From: Trichosphaerium sp. ATCC 40318
Taxonomy: Eukaryota; Discosea; Flabellinia; Trichosidae
Assembly (NCBI GenBank): GCA_038496445.1
Contig: JALMLS010000276.1
Coordinates: 29,868-93,867 of the forward strand
Direction: 5' to 3'
Length of the DNA: 64,000 nt
The notes under the pieces were generated by a model, which saw only the letters and a list, made by a program, of their open reading frames with translations, did not search any database and was not told where the DNA came from. This document shows positions 44,731 through 57,169 of this stretch, piece by piece. Every line of letters starts with the position of its first letter. Positions within the stretch are counted from its first letter, which is position 1. A program made the position numbers and the translations under genes.

Positions 44731-47700
44731 ATGGCTGAGCCAGAAGAAAAGGAACTCGTTGTTACCAACGGCGAGGCATTTTCAATAAATGGAGATCCAG
44801 AAAATCATAACGAAGATGACCAACAGACTCCTCTTGTTTCTAAAAGGCCTAGTAGCTTAACAACAACAGAACAGAAGAGGCTTTCAGAACAATTAGAGTT
44901 TTTTGCTCATTACCAGCCCTCAAGCCATAGTTCGGCTTTGTTTCCTAAAACATTGTCTGGTAAGCAAAAAACAACAAAAAGGACCGCTTGTGCTGTTTCT
45001 CTTGCTACTTTTGCATTTGTTATGGTTGTTATGGTACGTCTACGCTTAATTTTTGAAAATAAGATACCGTTTCGATCACGTGCGTACGACAAAAGATCAA
45101 ATTCTTCGTTTTTAGGTTTTAATTGTATTCTCTTTTGTTGTCGTTGTATATTTCAATGGGGTGCGTCTATCCTAGTTCCTCTTAGACTTTCGTTCATTTC
45201 TAACAAACGGTAAAGAAAATTCCAACTATAAACGGAGAGCAAGTTTACATCACGTCAACAACCGCAGGTACGACCAATAGCTATAGTTCCGAAAATGACA
45301 CGTTTTGTCATTGGGCGTTAACACTTTTTTGTTAAGAAACACAACTACACATTCAAGATTCTACCGGTGCTACGGGAGTGAATCTAGAGTCTAAAGGGGG
45401 CACTTTTTACATTGAAAACAAAGATAAGACTTTAAGAGTGTCAAGCAGCATGCAACGCAAAGCCTTGATAGTGTCATCAGCTGGCGACTTTGAGGCGAAT
45501 GGTGTAATCCAAGCGACTGACAAGGTACGCCTGTAATGTCATCACTATTCGTAGAGTATAGGGCTTATATATTGTAGTTTAAAATAACCAATGGCGCGAC
45601 AGATGAGGTGTCAGTTGCCATTGAAAGAGACGAGAACGTTTTAGGTGTTACATTTGATGAATATCGTATTTTATCGGTATGTTCACGTGTGCATTCATCA
45701 AAATGACTTAGAACGCTTTAGGCAGGTTTACTGGAACAACCAGATAATAATGATTCATTTTGGAGCTATGATAGAAACGACACATTTGTTCCTTTCATTC
45801 AAACAGAAGTACCTTTTTCTGTTCTAGAAGGTTGACTAAAAAATAAACCTAAAAAGTAAATGATGTTTTTAGGGGTTTCTGTCTTTCATTACATGGATAT
45901 TAATAACGCTGATTTGAATGTCAAAGGAGGAGATGTTACAGTACGTTAAAATTATAAGAAAGGACTCAAATGTTGTTTAGATAGAAGGAAATTTGATGTG
46001 CTCGGAAGCAGCAACTCTTCTCGGTATAGTTTTTCGCTTTTGATCTTTACTGTTTACCTAAAGTTAAGTTTAGATCTTACTGTTAATAGAACAGCTACCT
46101 TTTCTTGTGGTATACTTGCCAATCAAGTAAACGCAGTCGTTTTGTTGTTGATCTCTAATGAGAGAAAATTAGGAAAGTATAATGGATCAACTTTTTGTTT
46201 CTGAGAATATAACCGTTTCTGGATGGACAGTTGCAAGAGGAGGTCTTGATTTATCTGGAGATCTTATATGTGGTAATGTAAACATACTTGGATACGCATC
46301 ATTAAAGATGAACATGACGGTATATGGTCAAACACTATTGGTAAGAGGAATGTTTTTTTTCGAATGTAAAGTTTTAACGGGAAGTATTTCTAGGAGAGCA
46401 ACATGACTGTCAACGCATGGAGTAATCTTAACGGTGGTGCAGTGACACCTATATTAAATGTTCAAGAGAGAGCCACTATACAAGGGCAATTTTTAGCTGA
46501 AGGAGGAGCTCAAATTAACAAACAATTGATTGTTAAAGGTCATACATATGCCGAAAATGCAACATTTGCAGACACAGGTGCTATCAAACCTACGTATTGA
46601 TTTTTATCTTATTTACTTTGTTCAGTTACTGTTAATTCAAATACAATCTTGAGTGGTTACGTTGAAGGTCATGGTGGAGCATATTTATCAAATCTTACAG
46701 TTGGACCAACACTTGTATCTGGAACTCTTACAACACTTAAGCCTTTTATTGCAGACGATTATGTTCATGTCAAGAAATTTCTTGCTGTGGACGGATACGC
46801 TATAGTGAATGGTGGTCTAGAAGCTAGTAACCTCACAGTCGACACGCACGGACTGTTTAACGGTGACGTAACAATAGAAGGTAAAAAATTAGAATTCCGT
46901 TCGTACAGCATAGTGTCACAGTTTTTGGTTTATCTTTTTTGTGTAGGTGTATTAACAGCCTCTGGTGGATTAAAAGCAACTAGTGCTATAATAGGAAGTG
47001 GTACACTATCAACTCAAAATATAACATCTTCTGGATACTCAACGGTATGTTGATAAAGTAGCTTAAAAAAACCACATCCTGACTTAAACATAGTTTGCTC
47101 ATTTACTGTCTCCCGATGCAACTATTGGCACTTCCAAGCATAGTGTGGTACGCTCATCTATAATATAACTTAGAGTACTTATACTCGCGGTAGGGATTGA
47201 ACGTGAACGGTAAGCACACGTGTTATTTGTTATCCGCTGTGACGTTTGAAAAGGTAAAAGTAATTTTAATGCAAATGTCGATATATACGCACCTCTTGGT
47301 GTTAATGATCTCACTGTTTCCGATACAACACTCATGCAAGGCTATGTATCAATGTCAGGTATACTCGCACTTATTAAATACTACTGATTATAACTGCTTT
47401 TAAAGGAAACGCTGAAATTGCCGGTAATTTGCAAGTCAAGGGGTACACAAGCTTAAAACAACTCAAAGATTCAACGTTTATTTGTCATATAGAGAATCAA
47501 TGTTCCATACAATTGAGGCATCGTCAGTGAAGGTATCTGGTGGTGTAAACGCTGAAGGAACAGGCCAATTCTCCTCTATAAATATCAACAACTCAGTGAG
47601 CTCCAAGAGTATGCCTATTTTTTTATACATTGATTAAACAAAGCTTAACTATTTACTTCATTCTAGCATTAAATAGTCAATCAGCTACTTTCGGATCCCT

Positions 47701-48793
47701 TATTGTAACTGGTATGAAATCTCTTATTATCAAACAATCACGTTTTTTCTGATGTTTTAAAGGCACTACAAACCTGAACGGCGGAGTTTATGTTAGGGGA
47801 CAAACTCATTATGATGGAGGCTTAACAACAACTTCTCTTGATATTCTTGGTCAAACAGCAAGCCTTAACTGCGATGGAAGTACGTATTTCTATACAAACA
47901 CACAAGCAAAAGCAGCTGTGTCATATAATTCTTCGAAGAAAAGCACAAGAATCCTTTTCAGGAAAAGACCTTTGTTTTTCATTGTTGACTAAATTATGAT
48001 AAGTGGCGACGTTCTCAGGTGGTGCTACAGTGAGCAGAGGATATATTACAGTTAGTTCCGATAACCCAAACAGTATAACAACGCAGGTATGTTGGTTAAA
48101 ATAAGTAAGATAAAAGTTTAAAGTATGATTTGTAGGGTGGAATAAACGCTATTTATGGAAGGGTTGCTGGTAGAGAACTTTGTATCCAAGATCAGTGCAG
48201 AAGCTATTGGGTGAAATTACTGAGCGAGAGAGATGCTATTGTATCACATGATGCTTCTCTAAAACCTGGAGAAGAAGTCTTGCTTAAAGTTGGAAAATTT
48301 GATAATCACGTGGTGTTGACTGCTTATATTCATCCTGTTGATGAAGAATCTGAAGGCGTTTTTGAGCACTCTTTCCTTCAAGTACGTTATAACTATAACA
48401 CTATCTTTATCCCTTTTTGGGACCATACAAGAAAATTTACAAAACAATCCAAGTGTTGGTATTGTTTTATTCCAAAAAACTTTTTGGCTTGCAGTTACAT
48501 GCCAAAACGTTTTTATCGAAGGTGGTAGTATATAAAGCTTGAATACAAGGCTCAGGGTGAATGATCCACCTTGGAGCAAGTATTTCTAAATACCCTGCTA
48601 CAGTTTCTTTTATGAAATTTTTTTTTTGATTCACGTGCTATTATAGGGCGTTTCTAGTAAAAAATCAAGTGAATCATCGTTTGGTGGAGAAAAGGTTAGA
48701 CAAGGTACAACTTGGATATCAGTTAGACGAAGGGACTCATTCACATCAAACCCAATGGCTATTAAAGTTGAAATCAAACAATCTACTGACTAA
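44731..48793 (+). CDS. Type II membrane protein with a long repetitive beta-rich ectodomain
   Basis: Starts at ATG 44731. A ~90-residue acidic/polar cytosolic part precedes a single transmembrane segment formed over two exons (CAVSLATFAFVMVVM then VLIVFSFVVVVYFNG). About 18-20 short exons then encode a repetitive ectodomain. Units of about 18-22 residues alternate hydrophobic beta strands with Gly/Asn turns (VSGWTVARGGLDLSGDLICG, VNGGLEASNLTVDTHG, ASGGLKATSAIIGSGTL), suggestive of a beta-solenoid or fibre like those of phage tail-spike or adhesin stalks. NxT/S sites are frequent. The last exons give a folded tip (GRVAGRELCIQDQCRSYWV...EVLLKVGKFDNHVVLTAYIH) ending IKQSTD at stop 48791-48793. 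A surface adhesin or fibre is inferred. Some small exons between 47.0 and 48.1 kb are not fixed. Confidence 0.65.
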
Positions 48794-49009
48794 CCTCCAT
48801 CAAAAAAATATCAAAAACCGAAAGCTGTGATAATAAATAATTGAATACAACAAAGAATAACACTATGCTTTGAAACTTTACTTGTTTTATTAAATCTTTT
48901 AGTGTCTTTGTGTTTTCATTAATACCCAGGTACTCTTAGTCAACCCAAAGGGTATGCAGTAGGTATCTCAACATGTGCATATCCTTGTAATGTTAGTGGG
49001 TATTTTTTT

Positions 49010-49897
49010 TTATAAAACAATGAGGTTCGTTATGCCCAATGCCTCAATAGCTTTTGTTGGAAACTTATTCCCCACATCCATGCCCAGGCTTAGTGTTTTG
49101 AGAGAAGTCAAGTCTTTCAAACAATCACTTGTAAGTGAACGACAAAGATCAAGTGTCAAGTGTTCAAGATTAATCAATTTCTCGAACCCAGAGTCTGTAA
49201 TCTTGAAACAATTATGCAAACTTAACTTCTTGACATTGGTCAATGATTTAACTCCATCATCTGTTATTGGTGACCCATAAACTGAATCACCATAAATAGA
49301 AACAGTGTTTACACTACTAAGATGTTTGAGCCACGAGTCTTTTAGATCGCTGAGTGTAATATCAAGTACATCTTTGAGTGCCTTTATTCCTTCTTCACTA
49401 ATATTTAGACAATCAATAATATCAATTGTGTGTACACCTCTGAGTGCGATCAATGATGCATCTGTTATCTGTGTTTGTGACAAGTTAATGGTGTGAATGG
49501 TGTGCTTTCCTCCTTGTAGTAATGCAAGGATACCTGAGTCTGTAATATTTGTTCGAACCAGGCTTATTGATTTAACACCAGAAAGACAACACAACTCGTC
49601 AGGTGATAGATCCATATAACTACAAGAAATATACGTGTTTTTCAGAAGCGGGCTGCCTTTGAGTGCTGGCACATCTGATTGTGTTATTGAGAGGCGATCA
49701 AAGCCAATATTACAACGAATGATGTTATTAAACACGTGAGAAACTGCAGACGTCTTAATAAGGTGTTCTCTTTTTAATTGGTGTAGAATAAAGGTTAACG
49801 TCTCTGGTGGTAAATCTTCAAGTGATTTCTCTTTGTTAACTTGAGGACCGGATGTGTGAAGTTTGTTGGTTGCCATTGTATTATCTGTGCTTGTCAT
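49010..49897 (-). CDS. F-box/LRR protein, subfamily A (copy 1 of a recent pair)
   Basis: Single-exon protein of up to 295 residues. The second Met (ATG at 49874-49876, MATNKLHTSGPQVNKEKSLE) is the start conserved in the copy at 57.2 kb, where the upstream ATG is not present, so that start is preferred. F-box DLPPETLTFILHQLKREHL; LSGVKSISLVRTNITDSG; GKHTIHTINLSQTQITDAS; SWLKHLSSVNTVSIYG; C-terminus AIEALGITNLIVL. Nearly identical over most of its length to the inverted copy at 57170-58036. Predicted SCF adaptor; all repeats are in frame. Confidence 0.9.
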   Translation of the reverse strand: MTSTDNTMATNKLHTSGPQVNKEKSLEDLPPETLTFILHQLKREHLIKTSAVSHVFNNIIRCNIGFDRLSITQSDVPALKGSPLLKNTYISCSYMDLSPDELCCLSGVKSISLVRTNITDSGILALLQGGKHTIHTINLSQTQITDASLIALRGVHTIDIIDCLNISEEGIKALKDVLDITLSDLKDSWLKHLSSVNTVSIYGDSVYGSPITDDGVKSLTNVKKLSLHNCFKITDSGFEKLINLEHLTLDLCRSLTSDCLKDLTSLKTLSLGMDVGNKFPTKAIEALGITNLIVL

Positions 49898-50377
49898 CTT
49901 GTGAAGATTTGTTTATGTGGAGAATGTATCAAGAATTGAATTCATAGGAACTGAGATTATTTCAAGATATTTTAACTGAACAAGGACGGAGCAAGACAAA
50001 AGCGTTACGAGTTTTAATATGTTCAAAAATGAAGAAAATTCAATGCATACATCTGGTAAAATACCCTGTAGGAACGTGCTTTGTTTGTGGTAAAAATACA
50101 ATGAAGGGATTGCTCAAACAGGTAAGTTTAGCTGTTGTGGCTCATTGCTACTTCAGTACAAATTACATAAATTGAAACCATCAATCAATAAAAACAATCC
50201 ATTGTTTGGTTTATGTACTCGAAGTGAGGCTGAGAGGGTGTAGATTTTACAGAATTTTTAGTAATTGATGGTATTACGTTTTATTTCTTAAACAATTGCG
50301 GAGGGAATGGTAATGTGAAACTCACGTGATTTGACAATGTGTTTCAGTTACCTGATTCGTTTTATTTATGGTATTGT
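49898..50377. other. Intergenic region
   Basis: The first ~80 bp (49898-49975) are the 5' flank of the F-box/LRR gene and are homologous to the flank of its copy at about 57093-57170. Beyond that no gene is supported. CACGTG at about 50324. Confidence 0.55.
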
Positions 50378-52603
50378 TTAACAATTAGATGTACATGTCA
50401 TCTTCACCATAACGACTCCATGTGAAGGTACGCTTGCTGAAAATGATCCAGAGAAGCTTCCTAGATCTTTTCTTGCCCATAAATCCCTTACAGTTGCTGT
50501 TGAACCAATCTTCAATCCGACATCCTTCCTATTTGAAAAAAAAAAATTAAAATCAATATCATTCGTCTTCTGAAAAACGCTTACCAGCTTGCTATTATCT
50601 TATCTGTTGATCCAGATCTATTGAATAAGATTACAGCGACTGATCCATCTGATAAAGGACCAGCCCATACTTCAAGATCAGTTGACATTTGATAATCAAG
50701 ACACATGCCCATTGACTTGAAATTACCATTTTCAAAAGACCATTGTTGATTTTTTCCACCATTACACTCGTATAGTTGTACATTTGGTCCTTGTGAAGTA
50801 CAATATGAGGCTACACGGAATTTATTGTTTGTCTATTCTTACCTTCAAAGTTGTAAACATCAATGCACTTATGAGGATCCATCGCTGAAACAATTGGTCC
50901 AGAACTACCAGACGAGAATTTTAAGTGAAATTCTTGATTTTCGTCATTATCGCATCCAGAGCCAACATGACATCCGTACATCTGAATATTAGTACCACTG
51001 GCATCCTAGGAATCGGGTCAAATAAATAAACACAATACATGACATACTTTGCAGTCATAGACGTCCAAACATTGACCAGAAGAAGACCGAATCGTATTAT
51101 CAGTCGCATTAATCGTCCACTGTTGTGTTTTACTCCCGTCACACTGATTAACTATTACGTTATCTGCACCTGCTTTTAAACCGTTTTGCATGTTCTTTAA
51201 TTGTTCAGTAGAGAGCGCTGAGTTGACTTTATGACCTTGAACACCTAAACTATCTTGACTGATGCCGATCACTTCAGGAGCCATCAAAATTTCTCTTGTC
51301 TCATTTGACATGTTTGTGATATCGGTACCAATAAGTAGAGGTGCCTTTGCAAGGCACCACAATGAGAAATGTGCTTTATACTCTTCAAAACTCATCCCAC
51401 CATTTCCAACTTCGAGCCTTGTGTTTTTTTTGTTAGTTTCGAAACCAAACTGTTTGAAGATTTTAACTGGCGTACATGTCTGGATCGTTCCACCCACCTG
51501 GCCCAGCGTATTTCCATACTCTATCATTAATGTCGATTCTAGATGTCATTGTACCCCTACAAAGGGAGGTAAGCGTATTTGAAAAGTGACTAAGCGAAAA
51601 AATAAAGTGAGACGAACCAGTTGTCTTCTATATCACCTGTAGTTCTCCAGGAATTACCAACCTCCATGGCCCATGTAGCAGGATCATCTTGGCCCCATTC
51701 GCACATGGAATCTATTAACGTTTGTTAACACAGCATTCTAGAATCGTTCGGTGGACGTACAGAAAATATGTCGAGATGTCTTGTTCAAAGCGTCTCTCAT
51801 TACTGGGTACCTACGATTGTATCACGTGATTTTCGTTTTTTTTATTATAGGCCACGAAGACTACCTTGTTTTTGGAGGTATATTATTGTTGTTGCAGTTA
51901 TCGTATTTCTAAACAAAAGTGAGGTAGATGCAAGAGAAGAGTACGTACCAAATAATCAACGCCCCAAGATGCGTAAGAATTTGCATCAGAAATTTCATGA
52001 TTAAGAGATCCAGGTCTTCCAGCGCATGTTTTAGTGCCGGCATCAGAGTAAAGACCAAATTTGAGACCTTTTGAATGCACTGTAGAGTGTCAAAACTAGC
52101 ACCGGAAAGTTTTTCTTTTACTAATGTACCGTAGTCAGCTAGAGCTTTTATACCACTTGGAAACGCTGTAGGATCAGGCTAGACCATTTATCAAAAACTA
52201 CTAGACAAACAAAAAACTCTCCCATACCTGAATATTCCCTTGAGCATCACGTGATCTAGCCCAACCTATTTAGAAAAAAAATCAGTTAGTAACACGTGAT
52301 TACAGTTAGAAAAAAGTATAAATGATAAAAAACGTCGTACAGTCATCCATGTTAACGTAGTTGTACCCTGCATCCTTTAACCCAGTTGACACAATGGCGT
52401 CAGCTGTTTTTTTAATCAAATCCTCGTTAATATTGCAGTGGTAGTGGTTCCTTACGTCCGTTTGTAAGTTATTTTTTTTCGCTTTATTTCATTTATTTGT
52501 CTCACCAGCTGTTCCACCCCATTTGTGGTGTTTTGCCTTCTCCATTATCTAACCCTGTTACCAAAGATACTGTAAGCAATAATAGAATAATTATTCGTTG
52601 CAT
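50378..52603 (-). CDS. Secreted GH27 alpha-galactosidase with an inserted ricin-type lectin domain
   Basis: Starts at ATG 52601-52603 with signal peptide [17 protein letters not shown]. The GH27 barrel begins [15 protein letters not shown] and continues with [50 protein letters not shown] (catalytic nucleophile Asp), [20 protein letters not shown] and PLLIGTDI. After [16 protein letters not shown], where other family members go straight into the C-terminal beta domain, there is about 130 residues of beta-trefoil with QQW motifs ([40 protein letters not shown]). The beta-sandwich then resumes with [20 protein letters not shown]. The enzyme hydrolyses terminal alpha-galactosides. The lectin inserted before the beta domain probably binds galactose-type sugar. 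About nine exons; stop at 50378-50380. Confidence 0.92.
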
Positions 52604-53475
52604 TGCCTCCAATTGAAGTTGTTTCTAGTTAGCTTAAGTTTCTCGAATCCTGACTAATCAGAAGTAGTTTAAATTAGATTGTCGTTACTTATCTACACAT
52701 CAAGGAACCCACAGCAGTCATTTTAACGTGCTTAATACCGGTTTGGAGCTTAATTAATTTATGTCGACCTGTATTTGAAGTGCTGAAATACGAATGGAAA
52801 TTTAGATACGTTCAGCAGTTGTATGTGAGATGATTAGAGGTAACGCGTGCTCTCCCCAGAATTTTATTTAACGGATCCTTAGCCAAAGTCTTGACAACAT
52901 CCGGAGCCTTCTCAACATTTTTTCAGAGCGGTATAAACCATACACAGCTGTACATAAAACGACGACTAAAAAAGGAAAAAACCTGGTCGGCGTTTTGCAA
53001 GTTCGGAACTTTGCTTTGTAATTTTTCATAATCACCAAAATCCCTGGCTGTCTACTGACAAAGAACGCCCTCGATGGGCTTTTACGAAGTGTTCCAAAGG
53101 CATTGACAAATAAGGAGCACTATGGTATGAGCTTAAGTGAAGGTACATTAAGTGAAGGTGTTTGCATACAAAACACTAGTTGCAAAAACAACAAGTCCGG
53201 TTTGGGAAATCTGAAGTTATTCTCATTTTTAAAGAAACAAGTTCCAACGCTATAAAATCTAATAACATGAAGTGTTTTAGCGTGATTTGCAGTCATTGTT
53301 TTTCGGCGCAACCCAAAAAGTCAACGGTTTTGTTTAAACACACATAACTCAGTATCAACACAAAGTATAGCATATCTAGGCTTACGCCAGCATAATTAGA
53401 AGTTAATAAGGTATTTTTCGCCGCTATCGTCTTTAAAAAAACGATTAGACGTCTTTTAACGCATGTTAGAGTACC
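52604..53475. other. Divergent intergenic region
   Basis: 870 bp between the alpha-galactosidase start (minus) and an F-box/LRR start (plus). No coding frame with recognisable content; presumably both promoters. Confidence 0.5.
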
Positions 53476-54438
53476 ATGTCTCACCCAGAAACATCCTTTA
53501 TGCTAGATTTACCTCGCGAAATTCTTTGCGCCATTTTTGCACTTCTAGAGTCACCTTCAACGTTTAACGTATGCGCATCATGTTGGCTGTTCGCTAGTAT
53601 AATACGTAATAACGTTGGATACGGTAACGTGGCTCTTTGGTGCTCTGAAGACTATAACCAGTTCGTCAAGTATAAGTCTATGCTTAAAAACACAAGAGTG
53701 CGCATTGAAACACCTCTCATGTTGGAGGACATTGACATATCTTTGTTGGCTGGCATCCATACTATCGATTTATCTATTACCACAATCTCTGATAGTGGAG
53801 TTAAAGCATTAGCTGGGGTTCATAGTATTTGCCTATCACGTTGCCGTAACATATCTGATGAAGGTGTTAAATCATTGGCTGGAGTCCATACAATAGATCT
53901 TCGAAGAACTGTTGTAGGTGATGAAGGTGTCATTGCTCTTGCTGGAGTTCACACTATTTTTCTTGATCACACAAGTGTGTCAGATAAGGGGATTATAGCA
54001 TTAGCTGGAGTACATACTATGTCATTGATAGATTGTAATTACTCTCACAAGGGGATAGTGGCGTTAGCTGGTGTTCATACGTTAGTTTTGAAGAAAATGA
54101 TAAATTACAAAGTTGATTTTGTTATTTTTAACAAAACTTTAAAAGCCTTGGCTGGAGCACATACACTTGTGTTGAATGGCTCCGGTTGTATAATGGATGC
54201 AGGTATTGAGTATCTAACAGGAATTCATACATTATATATTGATCGATGCTCTTGTGTTAATGGACACGGAGTACAAGCGTTGGACGGGTTGTATGAGTTA
54301 AGCATTCAAAAGAACATCTCAATCAACGACTCTTCTTTGGATTACATGGCTGGTATTAAGATCCTTCATTTAAAAGACACTATGGTTACACCTGAAGGCG
54401 TAGGAGGTCTTAAGAATACTCATGTAACAGGTGTATGA
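53476..54438 (+). CDS. F-box/LRR protein, subfamily B (short)
   Basis: Single-exon 320-residue protein. F-box LDLPREILCAIFALLESPST with VCASCWLFASIIRNNVGYG. About nine LRRs: LAGIHTIDLSITTISDSG, LAGVHSICLSRCRNISDEG, LAGVHTIDLRRTVVGDEG, LAGVHTIFLDHTSVSDKG, and so on, with the GVHTI phrase strictly kept in the first six. It ends in a short tail VTGV. Predicted SCF adaptor. No intron. Starts 870 bp from the alpha-galactosidase gene and ends 76 bp before the next gene on the same strand. Confidence 0.87.
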   Translation: MSHPETSFMLDLPREILCAIFALLESPSTFNVCASCWLFASIIRNNVGYGNVALWCSEDYNQFVKYKSMLKNTRVRIETPLMLEDIDISLLAGIHTIDLSITTISDSGVKALAGVHSICLSRCRNISDEGVKSLAGVHTIDLRRTVVGDEGVIALAGVHTIFLDHTSVSDKGIIALAGVHTMSLIDCNYSHKGIVALAGVHTLVLKKMINYKVDFVIFNKTLKALAGAHTLVLNGSGCIMDAGIEYLTGIHTLYIDRCSCVNGHGVQALDGLYELSIQKNISINDSSLDYMAGIKILHLKDTMVTPEGVGGLKNTHVTGV

Positions 54439-54513
54439 ATGTAACTTAAGTCAATAAACATTGAAATATGCTGACTTTTTGCAATATTTTTGAGCGTTAA
54501 CACAAAAAGAAGC

Positions 54514-56828
54514 ATGAGGCGATTGGTTTGCGTTTTATTATGTTTTGTTATTTATCACGTGATATCAGCTGATCCAACTTGGTGTGGTAAACACTATCAA
54601 GCGCCAGGTCCGTATGTGCCGTTTCCTAGGCCGTTGGATGACAAGGCGATGATTGTTACGCCTGGTAAGTCCGATGAATCGTTTTAAACCGTAAAGTCTG
54701 ATTCACGTGTTCTAAAGGGTTACTACCGTACGACAGAGAAACTGAGGGTCATATTGTCGCTACTATTAAAGAAGATTTACCTAACTTTCCTTACACTTTT
54801 CGTGGCGTTATAGAAGGTCAAGCAGGTGAAGTTCTGGTCGAGGTTAGTTTTTTGCCGTATCTTATTTTTTCCTTTTTGGTTTGTCTTACTCTGGATAGAC
54901 TCAAGTGAAAGCAGGCGGGAAGTTGTTTATACCATTCGACCTAAACAAGCTGACCATAAGCACAAAGAAAACTGATGTATCTTGTCAGCTGATTGAGAGT
55001 GATAGTATGACACCAATAGCAACAGAAACTGTACATTTATATCGTGTTCCGCATCGAGAGGAGACTGCCAAAGTAGACTACATGACTCACGGATACCTAG
55101 GTACGTTTTTCATCAACTCAATTTAAAATGTCAATACAAACAACCCACGTGATAACGTTTTTTTTTAAAGTTAATGATGAACCTTTCTTTCCTGTTGGCT
55201 ATTTCTATTCTTGGGATAACTACCTTTCAAAGAATATAACAATACTTGATCAGATGAAGCTTGATGGATTTAATGTCTTTCAAGCAAGACCTTCGCTCTT
55301 AGTAAGTACCCAATATAATCAAATATACATGTATAAACTGTATATTCATTCTTTTATCTAGCCTGAGAGCTTATGGGAACAGTTCATGAATAGAGCACAT
55401 GAGCTTGGTGCGAAGAATAAACCATAAAAAACTTGTTACTGATATTTGTTTAGGAATAAAAGTTCATTGGTCTCTTGAACACTACTATAAAGACCTCGAT
55501 CTAGTTAGGTATCATATCAATAGGTGGAAGGATCATCCTGCTATATTTGCATGGTAATATTACGCCAAAAACCAAGAGGGTTGTTAAGCTTCTGTTTGTT
55601 AGGTATACTGCTGACGAACCTGATGGTCCTGGCGTTGCTCCTTCTGTTGTCCTTGAAGCTCAAAAGCTTATTAAAGAACTAGACCCTTATCACCCAACAA
55701 CAGTTGTGTTGAATTGCCTAACATCAACACAAGCGTATTGGCACACAACAGACGTTTTAATGGCAGATCCTTATCCTATTGTTAGTTAAATGTTTTGAAC
55801 AAATTCCTCCTGACTTAATCTAGGGCGTTGACATGACTCCTTGTAATCTAACATACGGTGTATGTGGTTGCGATGATTGTATTGGTGATGTAACAGATGC
55901 CCCACACAGGTACAAAGAATAGAAGAAATATCAACGTACATGTGATATCGTGAATTCATTTTTTGTATAAAGAGTGGATATTTATCATGGTGACACGTTT
56001 AACACAAAGCCAGTGTGGATGATACCTCAGTCATTTGGTATTACGAGTTATTATTAATCATGTCCACAAAGCTAACATTCATCTTTATAGGTACCAGTGA
56101 GTGGTGGTCAACTCAACCAGATCCTAGTCAAGGCCGATACATGTCATACTCAATGATCGTTCATGGCAATGTTAATGGCTTTTTATATTTTATGAAAGGT
56201 TCTGCACCATCTGATGTGAATCCGGCTTTGTACATAGAGACATCTAAAATTGCAAAGGAGGTAAGAGAGCTCACAAAATATTTGACTCAAAGAAACAACA
56301 ACATTTGTATTCGGTGTTTTTTCCGCTTATTGATCTTTGTTTCTAGATGCCTGTTGTTTATCCTTTTATACTTCTTGGTGAAGATATACCCCTTGATGTT
56401 TATCCTAAAGATACAACAGAAGTATGGAAGATACCTTATGTTGATGCTAGGTGCGTTCTTAAAACGATAAAGGAGCATCAATGCTTTGTTTTATTCTTAA
56501 AATTTTCTTGTTTTTAGAGCATGGAAGGTGGGACATGAAGTAATGCTGATTGTAACAAACCCAACTGATACGAGATTTCCTTTCAAAATTACACTTCCAA
56601 TTCAAGTAGAGAACATAAGAGTACGTAAATAGGGAGGGAGTGGTGAAGCCTTCATTGAAAATACTTTGAAACTAATAGTTTTGTTTTTTTCAGAGATTGT
56701 TCACAACAGAAGATACACAAACAGATTTGGATGATGGTAACGAATTACAAGGAGACTTAATACCACTCGATGTACACGTATACTTAATGAATTCTCATGT
56801 TAACAATGAGGCAAAGATCTTAAAATAA
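54514..56828 (+). CDS. Secreted glycoside hydrolase of the TIM-barrel (GH-A-like) type
   Basis: ATG 54514 gives signal peptide MRRLVCVLLCFVIYHVISA. About ten exons encode an N-terminal beta domain followed by a (beta/alpha)8 barrel: PFFPVGYFYSWDNY, MKLDGFNVFQARPSLL, the likely acid/base segment FAWYTADEPDGPG (Glu after Asp), HPTTVVLNC, VLMADPYPI, and later FGTSEWWSTQPDPSQGRYMS followed by NGFLYFMKG, where the second catalytic Glu may lie. The C-terminal part is a beta-sandwich (VGHEVMLIVTNPTDTRFPFK). The order resembles GH2/GH-A clan proteins from bacteria and fungi, but the exact family and substrate are not settled. Stop at 56826-56828. Lies next to the alpha-galactosidase, so a role in extracellular polysaccharide use is plausible. 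Confidence 0.75.
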
Positions 56829-57169
56829 AACCCAAAAAAGTTGTTGGTTTGGTTTTTTGGTGTTATTAACTTACACTTTACAATGCTATTTACAGGAGGT
56901 GTATGAATGCCAAGCGAACATTTCATGTTTTTCTTACTCAAGGTTAGTATAAGTAGCCGGGTGCCATGGCGTCATTGTTGTTGAAGAGTGGCAAGTAGCC
57001 ACAACAGCTAAGCTTGCGTGTTTGAACAATCCTTTATTGCATTTTTGCCATAAATAAGGCACCTTCTAAAGGGCTTCCCTAATAACATGAATCTCAGTCC
57101 TATGAATTCAATTCTTGATAATTCTCCAAACAAACAAATCTTCACAAGAGGGCAAGCACAGGTAATACG
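56829..57169. other. Intergenic region with duplicated promoter flank
   Basis: The last ~78 bp (from ATCTCAGTCCTATGAATTCA at about 57093) are homologous to the inverted flank of the F-box/LRR gene at 49.9 kb. Otherwise no gene supported. Confidence 0.55.
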
